Notes: generated by a model from the letters alone, not told the origin. A stretch of 64,000 nucleotides of DNA from Streptomyces griseiscabiei (GCF_020010925.1 NZ_JAGJBZ010000002.1:3472001-3536000), one strand, 5' to 3'; shown: positions 17,187-27,276, counted from the first letter of the stretch. A program made the numbers and translations.

Positions 17187-19046
17187 TCAGCCTCCGCTGG
17201 AGGCCGACCATGTCTGGTTGGCTGCGCCGGTGCAGCTCCACAGCTGGATCTTGGACCCGTTCGCCGTGGCCGTACCGGTCACGTCGAGGCAGAGGCCGGA
17301 CAGGTCGTTGGTGACGCTGCCGTCCGCGTGGAAGGTCCATTTCTGGCTGGCGCCGCCGTTGCAGTCCCAGGTGATGACCTTGGTGCCGTTGGTGGTGCCG
17401 TTGCCGTTCGCGCCGAGGCACTTGCCGGCGACCCGGAGTTCACGGCTCGCCGAGTACAGGTACTGCTGGTCGGCGCTTGCCTGCACGCAGTCCCAGATGC
17501 GCTGCTGGACACCGTTTGCCGCGTTGCCGGTATCGTCCAGGCACCGGTTCGACCCCTGGCCGACGATCTGGCCGGCGGCCGTCTGCGCGCCGCGGGTGAA
17601 GGTGACCGTGGCGTGCGCGGGCAGCGTGTACGAGAACGATCCGGCGTTGTTCCAGGTGGTGGTGAACGTGGTGGCGGAGGAGTTGTTGTTGTAGGCGACC
17701 AGCACCTCACCGCCGTCGGGGTTCTTGTAGGCCTGGGCCCAGATACCGCCGCCGTCGCTGTAGCCGATCCGGGTCGCGCCCGGGACGACGAACTTCGAGA
17801 ACTGACCGAGCTGGTAGTAGTTGTCGGTGTACGTGGCCTTGCCGGTGGCCTGGTCGACGGTGACCAGCCCGGTGCAGTTGGTGCAGCCCACGCCCATCTT
17901 CGGCCCGCCGGCGGTGTCGAGCGCCAGGTTCCACAGCAGGGCGCCGTTGGCCCAGTTGAAGGTGGACTGCAGGGCGAGCTGGGCGGCGTTCATCGGGGCG
18001 ATGCCGGGCCCGGTGGAGCATTCGCTCTCGTAGATCCGCTTGTCCGGGTAGGAGTTGTGGATGGTGGTCATCTTGCCGAGGTCGTTCTGGTAGCAGTGCC
18101 ACGCGGTGCCGTACATCGCGTCGCGGGCCGCCTGGTTGGCCATCAGCGTGTTGGCGTAGTTGGTGTCCACGTGGTCGGCGTCCCCGCCGATGATCTTCGT
18201 GTCGGCGAAACCGGCCTGCTGGAGTGCCGGGGCGAGGTCGTCGGCGATGAATTTCGCCTCGTTGCTCGCGGACCACAGCATCGCCGAGTACGTGGACGGT
18301 GAGATCGTCGGCTCGTTCTGCGGGGTGATGCCCCAGACGTCGACGCCCTTGGCCTTGTACTCCTGGAGGAACTTCACGTAGTACTGCGCCAGCGGGCCGT
18401 ACATGTCCGAGCGCAGGGTGCCGTTGCCCTGGCCGAGCATGGTGTTGGTGGTCTTCATCCAGGCCGGCGGGCTCCAGTTGTTGGCGAAGAGCTTCATGGA
18501 CGGGTTGAGCGCCTGGGCCTGCTTGATGATGGGGATGATGTAGGCGTCGTCGTGCGCGGTGGAGAAGTTCGCCAGACTCGGGTCGGCCACGCCGCCGTTG
18601 TCGTCGTAGGAGTAGGTGCCCGGGTTGTTCGCCGGGGTCGCGGTGTAGTCGGAGGACCCCATCGGTGTCCGCATGAGGGACAGGCCGATGCCGGAGCCGC
18701 GGGTGAACAGGTCGCGCATCACCCGGTCGCGGGTGGTGGCGCTGAGCTTGTTCTGCAGGAGGTACGCCGAGGTGTCGGTGAAGGCGGCACCGAAGCCGTC
18801 GATGGTCTGCAACGACTGAGTGTCGTCCACCGTCAGGTTCACACTGCCCGAGGACACCGGCCCCAGGGCGATGCCCGGCTGCGGGGTCAGTGCCTGACTC
18901 AGGTCGGACGTCGTCAGGGTCACGCCGATCGTGCCGCTCGCGGCCTGCGCGGGCGCCGAGGCGAGGGCCGCCACGCCGCCCGTGACTGCCAGCGTCAGCG
19001 CGGTGACCTGCGCACTCAGGCGGCGGAGCCGTTGTCTCTTCTTCAT
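17187..19046 (-). CDS. Secreted GH30-family glycosidase with C-terminal ricin-type lectin domain
   Basis: A 619-residue exported enzyme from ATG 19046 with a GGGAG ribosome site. Residues 1-40 are a signal peptide ending AQAA. The catalytic (beta/alpha)8 domain with side beta-structure has IDGFGAAFTDTSAYLL near the start, the acid/base glutamate in GITPQNEP and the nucleophile in RIYESEC. Residues about 490-619 are a ricin B-type beta-trefoil (CBM13-like) with QxW repeats (QQRIWDC, ASQKWTF, ANQTWSA). GH30 members include endo-beta-1,6-glucanase, glucosylceramidase and xylanase; the GFGAAFTD/QNEP pattern fits beta-1,6-glucanase or glucosidase subfamilies. It follows the GH29 gene by 91 bp, suggesting joint expression. 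Confidence 0.88.
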   Translation of the reverse strand: MKKRQRLRRLSAQVTALTLAVTGGVAALASAPAQAASGTIGVTLTTSDLSQALTPQPGIALGPVSSGSVNLTVDDTQSLQTIDGFGAAFTDTSAYLLQNKLSATTRDRVMRDLFTRGSGIGLSLMRTPMGSSDYTATPANNPGTYSYDDNGGVADPSLANFSTAHDDAYIIPIIKQAQALNPSMKLFANNWSPPAWMKTTNTMLGQGNGTLRSDMYGPLAQYYVKFLQEYKAKGVDVWGITPQNEPTISPSTYSAMLWSASNEAKFIADDLAPALQQAGFADTKIIGGDADHVDTNYANTLMANQAARDAMYGTAWHCYQNDLGKMTTIHNSYPDKRIYESECSTGPGIAPMNAAQLALQSTFNWANGALLWNLALDTAGGPKMGVGCTNCTGLVTVDQATGKATYTDNYYQLGQFSKFVVPGATRIGYSDGGGIWAQAYKNPDGGEVLVAYNNNSSATTFTTTWNNAGSFSYTLPAHATVTFTRGAQTAAGQIVGQGSNRCLDDTGNAANGVQQRIWDCVQASADQQYLYSASRELRVAGKCLGANGNGTTNGTKVITWDCNGGASQKWTFHADGSVTNDLSGLCLDVTGTATANGSKIQLWSCTGAANQTWSASSGG

Positions 19047-19137
19047 TGAAGTCTCCCTGTTCACTTGTGGTGGGTGGTTCGCCTTCGGCGCGGGCCGGAG
19101 TTCGACCCGCACCAGGTCATGGGCTCGCGGAGACGGG

Positions 19138-21369
19138 TCACACGGGGCTGACGGTCCACTGCATGTTCGTGCTGTTGCCCCAGTCCCACAGCTTGGCGAC
19201 AGCGCCTTCGGAGACGTTGCCGCCGCCGTCCAGGAGCTTGCCGGTGGTGCGGTTGACGATGTTGTACTGGCCGCCGCCGCGGTGCGTGATCTTCCACTGC
19301 TGGTTGGTGTGGCCGTTCCAGGCCAGTTGCTTGCAGGTGGCGCCGTTGGAGGTGGCTCCCCAGCTGTCGGCGACCATGCCGTTGGCGCGGTTGACGAGCT
19401 TGTAGTAGCCGCCTCCGACCTCGACCGCCTGCCACTGGAGGTTGGCGCTGTCGAACCAGTGCCACTGCTTGAGGGCGGATCCGTCGGCGACGTTGCCGCC
19501 ACTGTCCAGGGCCAGCCCGTCGGTGTAGTTGACGATCTTGAGGTAGGTGGAGGGGTCGAACTGCACCTTCAGCGAAGTGATCTTGTCGTTCTGGCCGGTG
19601 ACCCGCAGGTCGGTGTTGTCGGCGGTGAACGTCCACTGGGTGCCGGTGAAGTTGTCGCCGGAGTAGGCGATGATCCGCTGCCCCGGGGCGATCCTCAGCG
19701 AGGAGATGCTGAGCGCGGGCAGCCCGTGCAGGTCCAACTGGTCGGCCGTGTAGTCGCCGAGGCCGAGCGCGGCCGAGGTACCGCCGTAGCCGACGTCCGT
19801 GAAGACCAGGGCGCCGTCGACCGGTCGCAGGGTGGGGATCTGGCCGGAGAAGGTCAGCTTCAGTACGTACATGGGTGCCGAGTACGGCGCCGACGACGGC
19901 AGGGTCACCTTGAGCCCGGAAGCGTCCTGGGTGCGGGTCGGGAGGTCGATGTAGGTACCGGCCGTGTTGTCCAGCAGCTTCACCGAGGTGAGCGAGCCCA
20001 GGTCGACGCGACCGGAGCCGAGCGTCCTGACGGTCAGTGAACTGCCGGGCCAGCCGAGGACCGTGGCGTACAGGGTGGTGTTCGCCTTGTTCCGGGTGAA
20101 GCGGATGTCCTGCGCGGTGCCGGCGCTCGGGTTCATGAAGGTGCCGCCGCCCATCTTCGTCGGCCCCTCGCCGTAGGCGGTCCAGGCCCGGGTCGAGTAC
20201 ACCGACTCGCCGAAGCGCTTCAGGTAGTCGCCGATGCCCAGCAGGATGTCGCGCTGGCCCTGGGGGATGGTGCCGTCGGCCTTCGGCGCGATGTTGAGCA
20301 GGACGGTGCCGTTCTTGCTGATCCGGTCGATCATGGCGTGCAGCAGCAGCTGCGGCGTGTAGTAGCCGATGCCCTCGGTGTAGCACCAACTGCTGCTGGA
20401 GACGCTGTCGTCGGTCAGCCAGTACGGGGACGTGAGGTCGGCCGGGCCGCCGCGCTCGTAGTCGAAGACCTCGCCGTGACTGTTGTAGCCGTCCTTGTAG
20501 GTGGCGACGACCTCGCGGCCCCAGGAGTTGGCCCGGTTGTAGTAGTAGGAGAGGAAGTTCAGCAGCTGCGGCTCAGCGATCTTGTCCAGGTGTACGTCCT
20601 GGTAGATGATGTCCGGCTCGGCCAGGTCGATGACTTCCTTGAGCTTGTCGTACCACAGCTGGTCCTCCGTGGCCTTGTCCAACTGTCCGTAGAGCTTCTT
20701 CAGGCTCGGGTCGGACTGCGCCGGTACGCCCTGGAAGTAGCCGAGGTAGTTGTAGGCATGGTGCATCGACACCAGCAGTTTGAGGTTCTTCGCGCGGACG
20801 GCGTCCGTGAACAGCTTCAGCAGGTTCAGCTGCGGGCCCTTGTCGACCGAGTTCCACTCGTTGACCTGGCTGTCCCACATGGAGAAGCCGTCGTGGTGCT
20901 CGGCGACCGGTCCGGCGAACCTCGCCCCGGCGTCCACGAACAGCTGCGCCCACTCGGCGGGGTCGAAATTGCCGCCGTCCGACTTCAGTCTGGGCTTGAA
21001 CTGGGTGAAGTTGCCCGCCTTGTCGTTCGCCCCGTTGATGAAGTTGTGGTACGGCCACGCGGACGTGGTGCCGTAGGTCGCGACATGGTGCTGGTTGACC
21101 CCGCTGTTGTTGAAGTACATGTTGCGCGGGTACCACTCGCTGTCGTAGGCGGGGACGCTGAAGACACCCCAGTGGAAGTAGACGCCGAACTTGGCGTCCT
21201 GGAACCACTCGGGAGACGCCGGGTGCTGGTTCACCGAGTCCCAGGTGGGCGTGTAGGTGGACGGCGCGGCCAGGGCGCGACCGGCGCCGAACAGGCCGCC
21301 CGAGACCACTGCCGCAGCGACGGCCGTGGTACCGGCGAGGAACCGCCGTCTGTTGATCGCTCTCGGCAT
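19138..21369 (-). CDS. Secreted GH29 alpha-L-fucosidase with ricin-type lectin domain
   Basis: A 743-residue exported enzyme from ATG 21369 with a perfect GGAGG site. The N-terminus has a twin-arginine-type signal (INRRRFLAGTT) ending ALAA. The catalytic domain shows the alpha-fucosidase start FGVYFHWGVFSVPAYDSEWYP, AEHHDGFSMWDS, and the LNIAPKADGTI box near the end; the nucleophile is probably the aspartate in AEPDIIYQDVHLD. A beta-sandwich region follows, then a beta-trefoil of about 130 residues with repeated QQW/QW motifs (LQWQAVE, NQQWKITH, MQWTVSP). It would release fucose from polysaccharides or glycans outside the cell, and the lectin domain would hold it on substrate. Confidence 0.9.
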   Translation of the reverse strand: MPRAINRRRFLAGTTAVAAAVVSGGLFGAGRALAAPSTYTPTWDSVNQHPASPEWFQDAKFGVYFHWGVFSVPAYDSEWYPRNMYFNNSGVNQHHVATYGTTSAWPYHNFINGANDKAGNFTQFKPRLKSDGGNFDPAEWAQLFVDAGARFAGPVAEHHDGFSMWDSQVNEWNSVDKGPQLNLLKLFTDAVRAKNLKLLVSMHHAYNYLGYFQGVPAQSDPSLKKLYGQLDKATEDQLWYDKLKEVIDLAEPDIIYQDVHLDKIAEPQLLNFLSYYYNRANSWGREVVATYKDGYNSHGEVFDYERGGPADLTSPYWLTDDSVSSSSWCYTEGIGYYTPQLLLHAMIDRISKNGTVLLNIAPKADGTIPQGQRDILLGIGDYLKRFGESVYSTRAWTAYGEGPTKMGGGTFMNPSAGTAQDIRFTRNKANTTLYATVLGWPGSSLTVRTLGSGRVDLGSLTSVKLLDNTAGTYIDLPTRTQDASGLKVTLPSSAPYSAPMYVLKLTFSGQIPTLRPVDGALVFTDVGYGGTSAALGLGDYTADQLDLHGLPALSISSLRIAPGQRIIAYSGDNFTGTQWTFTADNTDLRVTGQNDKITSLKVQFDPSTYLKIVNYTDGLALDSGGNVADGSALKQWHWFDSANLQWQAVEVGGGYYKLVNRANGMVADSWGATSNGATCKQLAWNGHTNQQWKITHRGGGQYNIVNRTTGKLLDGGGNVSEGAVAKLWDWGNSTNMQWTVSPV

Positions 21370-21910
21370 GGAGAAGCCTCCAAGGCAACTGAGGGTCCCG
21401 GTGGTGGACAGCGAGGACCGCGGGAGAGGCCCCAGTGCGGGCGTTCGGCGCCCGGCTGGGGGAGGGGTGAGGGAAGAGGGTCCACGTGCTTCAGGCGGAA
21501 ACGCCGTGCAGAGCAGCTGCGGATTGCTCCTATGTCTCTGAGCGGTGAGGACGTTACGTCGAGGTTGCCGACCATGACAAGAGTTCGTTCGTAGTGATTC
21601 ACGCGCTACCGGGTCGCGGAACGACGCGTGAACGTCTGTGGCGGGCCTGAACGGCACTCTCGCGTCTGACCATGGGTTATGAGTGGATCGCGAGTCAAGG
21701 GGCTGTGCGCGGCGAGGTCGCAGAATTTGCCAAGGCGTTTGACGAAATGCGTGGAGGCCCTGCCGCGTCCCCCGTGGAGGGCTGGATCGAGTGCTCGCTG
21801 AACGGAAGTCGGCAGCCACCATCGCTCCATTCATCCCATGTATGGCGACCGCTCCTCCACACCGTGAGAGTCACTCCCATCTGTGTAGTGCCTTCCAGCT
21901 CGGTACCTGC
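21370..21910. other. Divergent intergenic region between fucosidase and TetR genes
   Basis: About 540 bp without a credible gene. It must hold the fucosidase promoter on its left side and the tetR promoter at its right end. No clear palindrome or LacI-type operator was found. Confidence 0.4.
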
Positions 21911-21923
21911 TACCGTCACGCCT
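21911..21923 (+). promoter_or_regulatory. Leaderless promoter -10 element of tetR gene
   Basis: TACCGT (21911-21916) fits the Streptomyces -10 pattern TANNNT and lies 7 bp before GTG 21924. No ribosome site precedes the GTG, so the transcript probably begins at the start codon. Confidence 0.55.
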
Positions 21924-22538
21924 GTGACTGGTAAGCCGGATCTGCGGGAACGCCGCCGCCTGGCAACGCAGGCCGAGATCGAAGACGCCGCCCTCGACCT
22001 GTTCGAGAAGCAGGGCTGTGAGCGCACCACCGTGCTTGAGATCGCGCGAGCGGCCGGCGTCTCGCAGAGCACGTTCTTCCGGTACTTCGCGACGAAGGAG
22101 GACACGGCGCTGGGGCCGCACCGGGCCTTCGAGTCCGCTTTCGTCGCGCGCCTGGGCGATACCGAGGGCAGGTCCTTGAACCTTCGCGGCATCGAAGAGG
22201 TCATCGCCGCGGCGCTGGGTGACCTGAGCGTCGACGCGGCCGACGTGCTCGACCGCATTCGGCGGGTCCGCGCCCTGTTCATGCGGGACACGGCCCTGCG
22301 CAGCGCGGCGCTGGGTCAGGAGGCCGAACAGGGCCAACGATTCCTCCGACTTCTGGCCGGCGCCACCGGTACCGAGCGCGTGGACCTCCGGGTTCGGATG
22401 ATGCTCGAGATCGTGGGCGTCACCCTGCGCGCCGCGTTCGACGAGTGGGCTTCGGACCGGGCGCCGGAGGGCGACGCCGATCTGGTCGAGGTCTACCGCC
22501 GCGCCTGCGCCCGCCTGCGTGATGTGGTCTCGGACTGA
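21924..22538 (+). CDS. TetR/AcrR-family transcriptional regulator
   Basis: A 204-residue regulator. Residues 12-58 form the helix-turn-helix (LATQAEIEDAALDLFEKQG, then VLEIARAAGVSQSTFFRYFATKED), followed by a variable ligand-binding helical domain. The start at GTG 21924 is chosen because the TetR domain begins about ten residues later and a -10 element lies at leaderless distance. The target may be its own gene or the divergent glycosidase genes; the histidine kinase downstream is on the same strand 490 bp away. The ligand is unknown. Confidence 0.88.
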   Translation: MTGKPDLRERRRLATQAEIEDAALDLFEKQGCERTTVLEIARAAGVSQSTFFRYFATKEDTALGPHRAFESAFVARLGDTEGRSLNLRGIEEVIAAALGDLSVDAADVLDRIRRVRALFMRDTALRSAALGQEAEQGQRFLRLLAGATGTERVDLRVRMMLEIVGVTLRAAFDEWASDRAPEGDADLVEVYRRACARLRDVVSD

Positions 22539-22579
22539 CTCGTCCGCGCCCGTCCGCGGGACTGACTCGTCCGTGCCCG
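22532..22579. repeat. Two 21-bp direct repeats at the end of tetR
   Basis: GGACTGACTCGTCCGCGCCCG (20 of its 21 bases are repeated) at 22532-22552 recurs at 22559-22579, spacing 27 bp. The tetR stop lies in the first copy. The following 450 bp up to the histidine kinase hold no credible gene; a small inverted repeat CTACCGTGGTAG lies near 22806-22817. Confidence 0.6.
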
Positions 22580-23028
22580 GCCGCGCCCACGAGCCTCTCT
22601 GACCCGTCCGCCGGCGGTACACCTCGGCCCCGCCCTTGGTGCCCTGTGGCGTGTGTCCAGGCCGGTGATCTTCTGCGGGACGAGCAGGGCACCTGAGAAG
22701 CGAAAACCACGGGATTGACCGGTAGTTGCGTAGGAGTGACCCTCTCCGGAAGGACAGGTGGGAGTCACGGCACTCGGTGTGCGTCCCTTCGGAGGAAGGT
22801 GACCCCTACCGTGGTAGTAACTGCCGCCCCGGTATTGGGTTCTCCGGTCCTGCGCGCTGTCGAGGCATCGCCCTTAACGTGAAGTACGGGCTGCGCGACG
22901 GCCCCTCCGCACTTCTTCCGCGACGAGAACGGATCGCGGGCGTGAGCCGCTTCCTGTCAGCCGCCGTCCGCCGGTCCTTCCCCCTCAGGGACGGCGGACG
23001 GTCCGCATGCATCCCGGAGACGCATCAA

Positions 23029-24342
23029 GTGACCACCCCTTCCTCGAGGGTTCGCCCGGTGGAACCCGGCAGTCTGCTGGGCGGCCCGGAGCATCGCACG
23101 GTAGTGCGGCTGCTGGCGTGGCTGGTATCGATACAGCGGGCCAGTCAGGAGCACCCCCGAGTCAGGCAGTGGGCAGCGCCACTGGTGTGCGCGGCTCTCG
23201 GTGTCCCGGGTCTCCTGGACAGCGCCGTCGGGTCCGATCCGGGTTTCCTGGTCGCGCTCATGGTGATGATCGGGTTCACCGTCCCCCTGCTCGCGCGGGA
23301 GCGTCGTCCCTTCCTGGTCTTCGCCGTCATCACGGCCTTCTCCGTGGCGGAGGCCGTGTCCGGGGTTCTCACCTACGCTCATTTTCTCGCGCAACTGATC
23401 ATTCTGTACAATCTTGCCCGGTTTGCTCCTCCGGTCCAGCTGGTCGTCGCCGTCGCGATCACCGTTCCCCAGACCATCGTGACGATCATGACGTTCGCGC
23501 CGGACAAACAGATCGAACGGATCGACAGCCCCCTGGCCGTGACCACCGACCTGGTGCTCTGCATCCTCGCGATAGCCGGCCTGGGGCTGGCCGGCCGCGT
23601 GGCGCGCGCCTACATCGCCGCCCTGGAGGATCAGACGGCGCGTCTGGAGGTGGAGCGCGACCAGCGGGCCCGCCTCGCGGAGGCCATGGAGCGGGCACGC
23701 ATCTCCCGGGAGATGCACGACATCCTCGGGCACACCCTCGCCGTCGTGGTCGGTCTGGCCGACGGTGCGGCAGGGCTGGCTGAGACCAAGCCGAAGCAGA
23801 CCGCGGACACCCTGCGGATCATCGCTGACAGCGGGCGTGGTGCCCTGGCCGACCTGCGCCGGCTCCTCACCGGGATTCGCGAGGAGGGGCCTCATGAGGC
23901 TCCCTTCCGCCCCCAGCCGGGTGTCGGCGACCTCGGCGCTCTGCTGGAGCGGATTCGTGCGGCCGGTCCCGACGTCGGCCTCCATACGGCCGGTGACCTG
24001 ACCGGCCTGCCCGCAGGACTGCAACTCGCCCTGTACCGCATAGTCCAGGAAGCCCTGACGAACACCCTCAAGCACGCCGTCTACGACACCACGGTCCGTG
24101 TCTCCCTGATCGCGGAGAAGGATGCCGTGCACGTCACCGTCGAGGATTCGGGTCCCCCCGCCGTCGAACGGCATCAGTCCCGGGAAGGCGGCGGGCAGGG
24201 GCTTCTCGGCATGCGTGAACGCGCCGCGCTCTACCAGGGGATGGTCACCGCCGGCCCCAACTCCGAAGGCGGCTGGAGCGTTCGAGCTGTACTGCTTCGG
24301 ACCCCGCTCGCGAACATGGCCTCGGACGCACACCCGGCATGA
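23029..24342 (+). CDS. Orphan sensor histidine kinase (NarL-partner type)
   Basis: A 437-residue membrane kinase from GTG 23029 with GGAGA eight bases upstream. Five or six hydrophobic segments occupy residues 45-200 with very short loops, so sensing is probably within the membrane. Then a coiled linker (YIAALEDQTARLEVERDQRARLAEAMERA), the HisKA_3 box RISREMHDILGHTLAVVVGLADG with phosphoryl histidine near 230, and an ATPase domain (YRIVQEALTNTLKHA, VEDSG, GQGLLGMRERAALY). Such kinases normally pair with an adjacent LuxR-type response regulator, yet none is present on either side here. Confidence 0.88.
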   Translation: MTTPSSRVRPVEPGSLLGGPEHRTVVRLLAWLVSIQRASQEHPRVRQWAAPLVCAALGVPGLLDSAVGSDPGFLVALMVMIGFTVPLLARERRPFLVFAVITAFSVAEAVSGVLTYAHFLAQLIILYNLARFAPPVQLVVAVAITVPQTIVTIMTFAPDKQIERIDSPLAVTTDLVLCILAIAGLGLAGRVARAYIAALEDQTARLEVERDQRARLAEAMERARISREMHDILGHTLAVVVGLADGAAGLAETKPKQTADTLRIIADSGRGALADLRRLLTGIREEGPHEAPFRPQPGVGDLGALLERIRAAGPDVGLHTAGDLTGLPAGLQLALYRIVQEALTNTLKHAVYDTTVRVSLIAEKDAVHVTVEDSGPPAVERHQSREGGGQGLLGMRERAALYQGMVTAGPNSEGGWSVRAVLLRTPLANMASDAHPA

Positions 24343-24620
24343 CCTCTGCCGACTCGGCGGCACGAAGCTGGGCGGCTGGGTGGACGGGGGAGGTCGGTGG
24401 ATGCAGTCTGGTCCGGTGGGGTCGTCGTGCAACTGACGGTATCGGGCGCCGACTTCGGGCTGTGCCTAGCAGTTCCAGGACCACCGCCACTCGGCCACCT
24501 GTCCGTGGAACGAGTGCGGCCGGCCTCCCGCGCCCACGGTCGCCGGTCGTCACACCGGGACAGTGGGCGCGGGAAGCCGGACAGTCGCACACCAAGGGGT
24601 TCAAGCCAGTTCGCTCACGG

Positions 24621-26846
24621 TCAGGAACGTGTGCGAGCGATCCGCCTCCGTCCGCGGCGGGAGGGGGCGGCGGTGTCACCTGCGCCGGTGTCGCCTGCGC
24701 CGGTCAGGCTGAGGGCGGGTTCCTCGGTTTCCGGGCCGGCCCCGGGAGTGCCGGAATCGCCGTCCGTGTCGGTGCCGCCTGACTTGAGGTCACGGCGCGC
24801 CATCCACCGGTCGATCACCACGTTGAGCAACAGGCATACGGCGCCCCAGCCGACGATCGTCGCAAGGTGGCCACCGATGCCGGCGCCGTCGAAGTAGACA
24901 GCGGCGCGGGCCACGTCGACCGCGGCGGGCAGGGGCAGGACGTTGTTCAGGTCGCGGAAGACCTCGGGGACCATGTACAGGGAGATGGCTCCGCCGGATG
25001 CCGGGACCCCGATCATCAGGGCGATCACCAGCACGGGAATGACGCCGGCGATGCCGAGGGTGCGGGTGAACACCGCGGTGAACAGCGAGATGCTGAAGAT
25101 CGTCAGTGCTCCGAAGCCGACCATGGCCCAGCCGTGACCGTTGATCGCGCCGATCAGGATGTCGAACAGCACCCACAGCCACACGGCCATGCCCACGGCC
25201 CAGCCCGCCATCATCGGCAGCAGTTGACGCAGCCGCCTGATCTCCGGTGCGCCGCCGCGCAGCGCCGCCATGATCAGAAAGCCCGACATGATCCACGACA
25301 TGGCCGCGTACATGCTGTTGCTGCCGTTGGAGTCGGAGGCGTTCAGCGGCTTGATGTCGGTCAGTTCCAGCGGTGTCTTCTGGCTCTGGGCGATCTGCTG
25401 GAACATCCCCCGCAGTGCGTTGTGCTGGCCGGCTCCCGCCGCCGCGGAGGTGTAGAGCGTCGCCTCGCCGCCCTTGGCGGTGGGCAGCACATACACGCCG
25501 ACGACCTCGCGTTCGCGGATCCGATCGGTCGCCTTGTCGAGGGAGGTGCTGGTGGTCAGGGAGACCAGGTCGCCCAGTCCCTCCCGAAGACCGGTGGCCG
25601 CCTGCTCCGCCTGCTCCTGGGAGGCGCCGACGACCACGACGGGCATGTCGCGAATCTCCGGCTGGTGCAGCGAGGCGCTCATCATGCCGACGACGACGGT
25701 GAGGATGGCCAGTGGGAAAGCGGCCACCGCGAAGTACCTCAGCCGCTTGGAACGCACCGGGCCGCCGGACATCGCGGGCCGCGGAGCGTCGGGGTTGTCG
25801 GACTCCGGAACGTTCGCGAGGGCGGCACCCTTACGGCGCTCCATGAGGAGGGCGAGCGCGAGGGCGGCGACCATCCAGACGGCGAGTGTCAGCAGGTGCT
25901 TGCCCACTCCCCGGCCGTCGAAGTAGATGACCGACCGAAGTGCCTCACCCGCGGCCGGCAGCGGCAGCACGTCGTGCAGGAAGCCGAAGAAGCCGGGCAT
26001 CGCGTGGATCGGCGTGGCGAGGTTGGAGGAGGGCACGCCGAAGACGACCCACAGCAGCATGCCGGGCAGCAGCGCCAGCCCGCCCAGGAACCTGGCGAAC
26101 AGCAGCTGACCGATGCCCACGGCTCCCGTCGCCAGCAGGCCGATCCCGACGAACGACAGGTAGTGACCGTCGACCGCCCCTACGATCGGCCCCAGGATCA
26201 GCCAGGTCACGGTGCTCGTCATCACCGCCCAGCCGGCCAGCAGCGGCAGGAACCTGCGCAGGGCGAGCAGGTGGGGCACCGCCGTCATCATCCCGCTCAG
26301 CGGTACGTACCCGACCATGATCATGCCGATCGCGGCGAGCAGCACGGCGATGCCCGCACTGTCCCCGGAGGGCAGTGGCGCGATGTCCTGGTTCTTGGTC
26401 GTCCAGTCGTGGCCCGCCGCCACGGGGGCCAGGATCTGCTTGACCATTCCCGCCTGCGAGGCACCGGCTCCCTGGGCGGTGTAGACGGTCGCCTCCGTGG
26501 AGCCGTCCGCGGGGATCAGCAGGACACCGGCGACGTCACGGTCCTCGAGCAGGCCGAGCGCCTTCCCGCGGTCGGTGACCAGTCGGGGATCGGCGGCGCC
26601 GTCCTGAACGGACTCCAGTTCGCTGACGACGGACTTGGCCAGAGCCCCCGAGCCGACCACGGCGACCGGCATGTCCCGGGTCTTCGGTGAGTGCATGGTG
26701 CCCATGTAGGTCGCGTACATCATCGTGACCATGAGGAAAGGAATGAGGAAGAGAAAGGCGCGCTTGACGATCTCTCGCTTCCGGTCCGCGTCCGGTGAAT
26801 CCGGCTCGCGCCCGCTCATCTCGGCGACGGGGGTCGGTGTTTCCAT
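24621..26846 (-). CDS. Internally duplicated membrane protein, YhgE/Pip or DUF3533-like
   Basis: A 741-residue integral membrane protein from ATG 26846 with an AGGAG site. It consists of two homologous halves, each with one N-terminal membrane segment, an extracellular domain starting with RDMPVAVVGSG (first half) or RDMPVVVVGAS (second half), and about five further membrane segments including a LPLPAAGEALRSVIYFDGRGVG or LPLPAAVDVARAAVYFDGAGIG motif. Each half resembles the ABC-2-like YhgE/Pip/DUF3533 proteins, which usually work as dimers; fusion would make an obligate pair. The function is unknown; related proteins occur with exporters and phage receptors. The C-terminus is basic. Confidence 0.78.
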   Translation of the reverse strand: METPTPVAEMSGREPDSPDADRKREIVKRAFLFLIPFLMVTMMYATYMGTMHSPKTRDMPVAVVGSGALAKSVVSELESVQDGAADPRLVTDRGKALGLLEDRDVAGVLLIPADGSTEATVYTAQGAGASQAGMVKQILAPVAAGHDWTTKNQDIAPLPSGDSAGIAVLLAAIGMIMVGYVPLSGMMTAVPHLLALRRFLPLLAGWAVMTSTVTWLILGPIVGAVDGHYLSFVGIGLLATGAVGIGQLLFARFLGGLALLPGMLLWVVFGVPSSNLATPIHAMPGFFGFLHDVLPLPAAGEALRSVIYFDGRGVGKHLLTLAVWMVAALALALLMERRKGAALANVPESDNPDAPRPAMSGGPVRSKRLRYFAVAAFPLAILTVVVGMMSASLHQPEIRDMPVVVVGASQEQAEQAATGLREGLGDLVSLTTSTSLDKATDRIREREVVGVYVLPTAKGGEATLYTSAAAGAGQHNALRGMFQQIAQSQKTPLELTDIKPLNASDSNGSNSMYAAMSWIMSGFLIMAALRGGAPEIRRLRQLLPMMAGWAVGMAVWLWVLFDILIGAINGHGWAMVGFGALTIFSISLFTAVFTRTLGIAGVIPVLVIALMIGVPASGGAISLYMVPEVFRDLNNVLPLPAAVDVARAAVYFDGAGIGGHLATIVGWGAVCLLLNVVIDRWMARRDLKSGGTDTDGDSGTPGAGPETEEPALSLTGAGDTGAGDTAAPSRRGRRRIARTRS

Positions 26847-27234
26847 GACGTGCTCCTGATGGGCGTAGTCGGGCGCAACATGCGCCGGCTGTGCAGAGTG
26901 CGCAATTGCGGTGCGCGGATTCCCGCTCCCCGCTCTGAGTTCGCCGGGCAGCCGGATGAGTTCTTCGATGCGGGCGGGGAACTGCACGGACTTGTCGGCC
27001 AGTTCCGGGCTCACGGCTCGATGCGGTCCAAGGCGGCATTGGCCCGTGGGTTCTGGCTCATACGGTCACCGCCACGAGGGCACGCCGATGTCCCGCAGAT
27101 GCCGTCTGCAGGGTGACGGTGATTTTTCCTCAGGCCGCGGTGACAAGAGCGAGTCCTTGGTCAGAGGCTTGAAGAAGTGAGATTTATTGTTTCGTGCGGA
27201 GCTCGTGAAAAGGTTCCATTCTGCCAATGACGTG

Positions 27235-27276
27235 CATAGAGCTATGAGCCATAGAGCCATTGAGGATTAGAGCCTC
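27235..27276. repeat. Short degenerate tandem repeats in low-GC island
   Basis: The segment contains CATAGAGC, TATGAGC, CATAGAGC, CATTGAGG and ATTAGAGC in near-tandem order, with units about 8-9 bp apart. It is unusually AT-rich for this window. It could be a regulator-binding array or simple low-complexity DNA. Confidence 0.5.
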
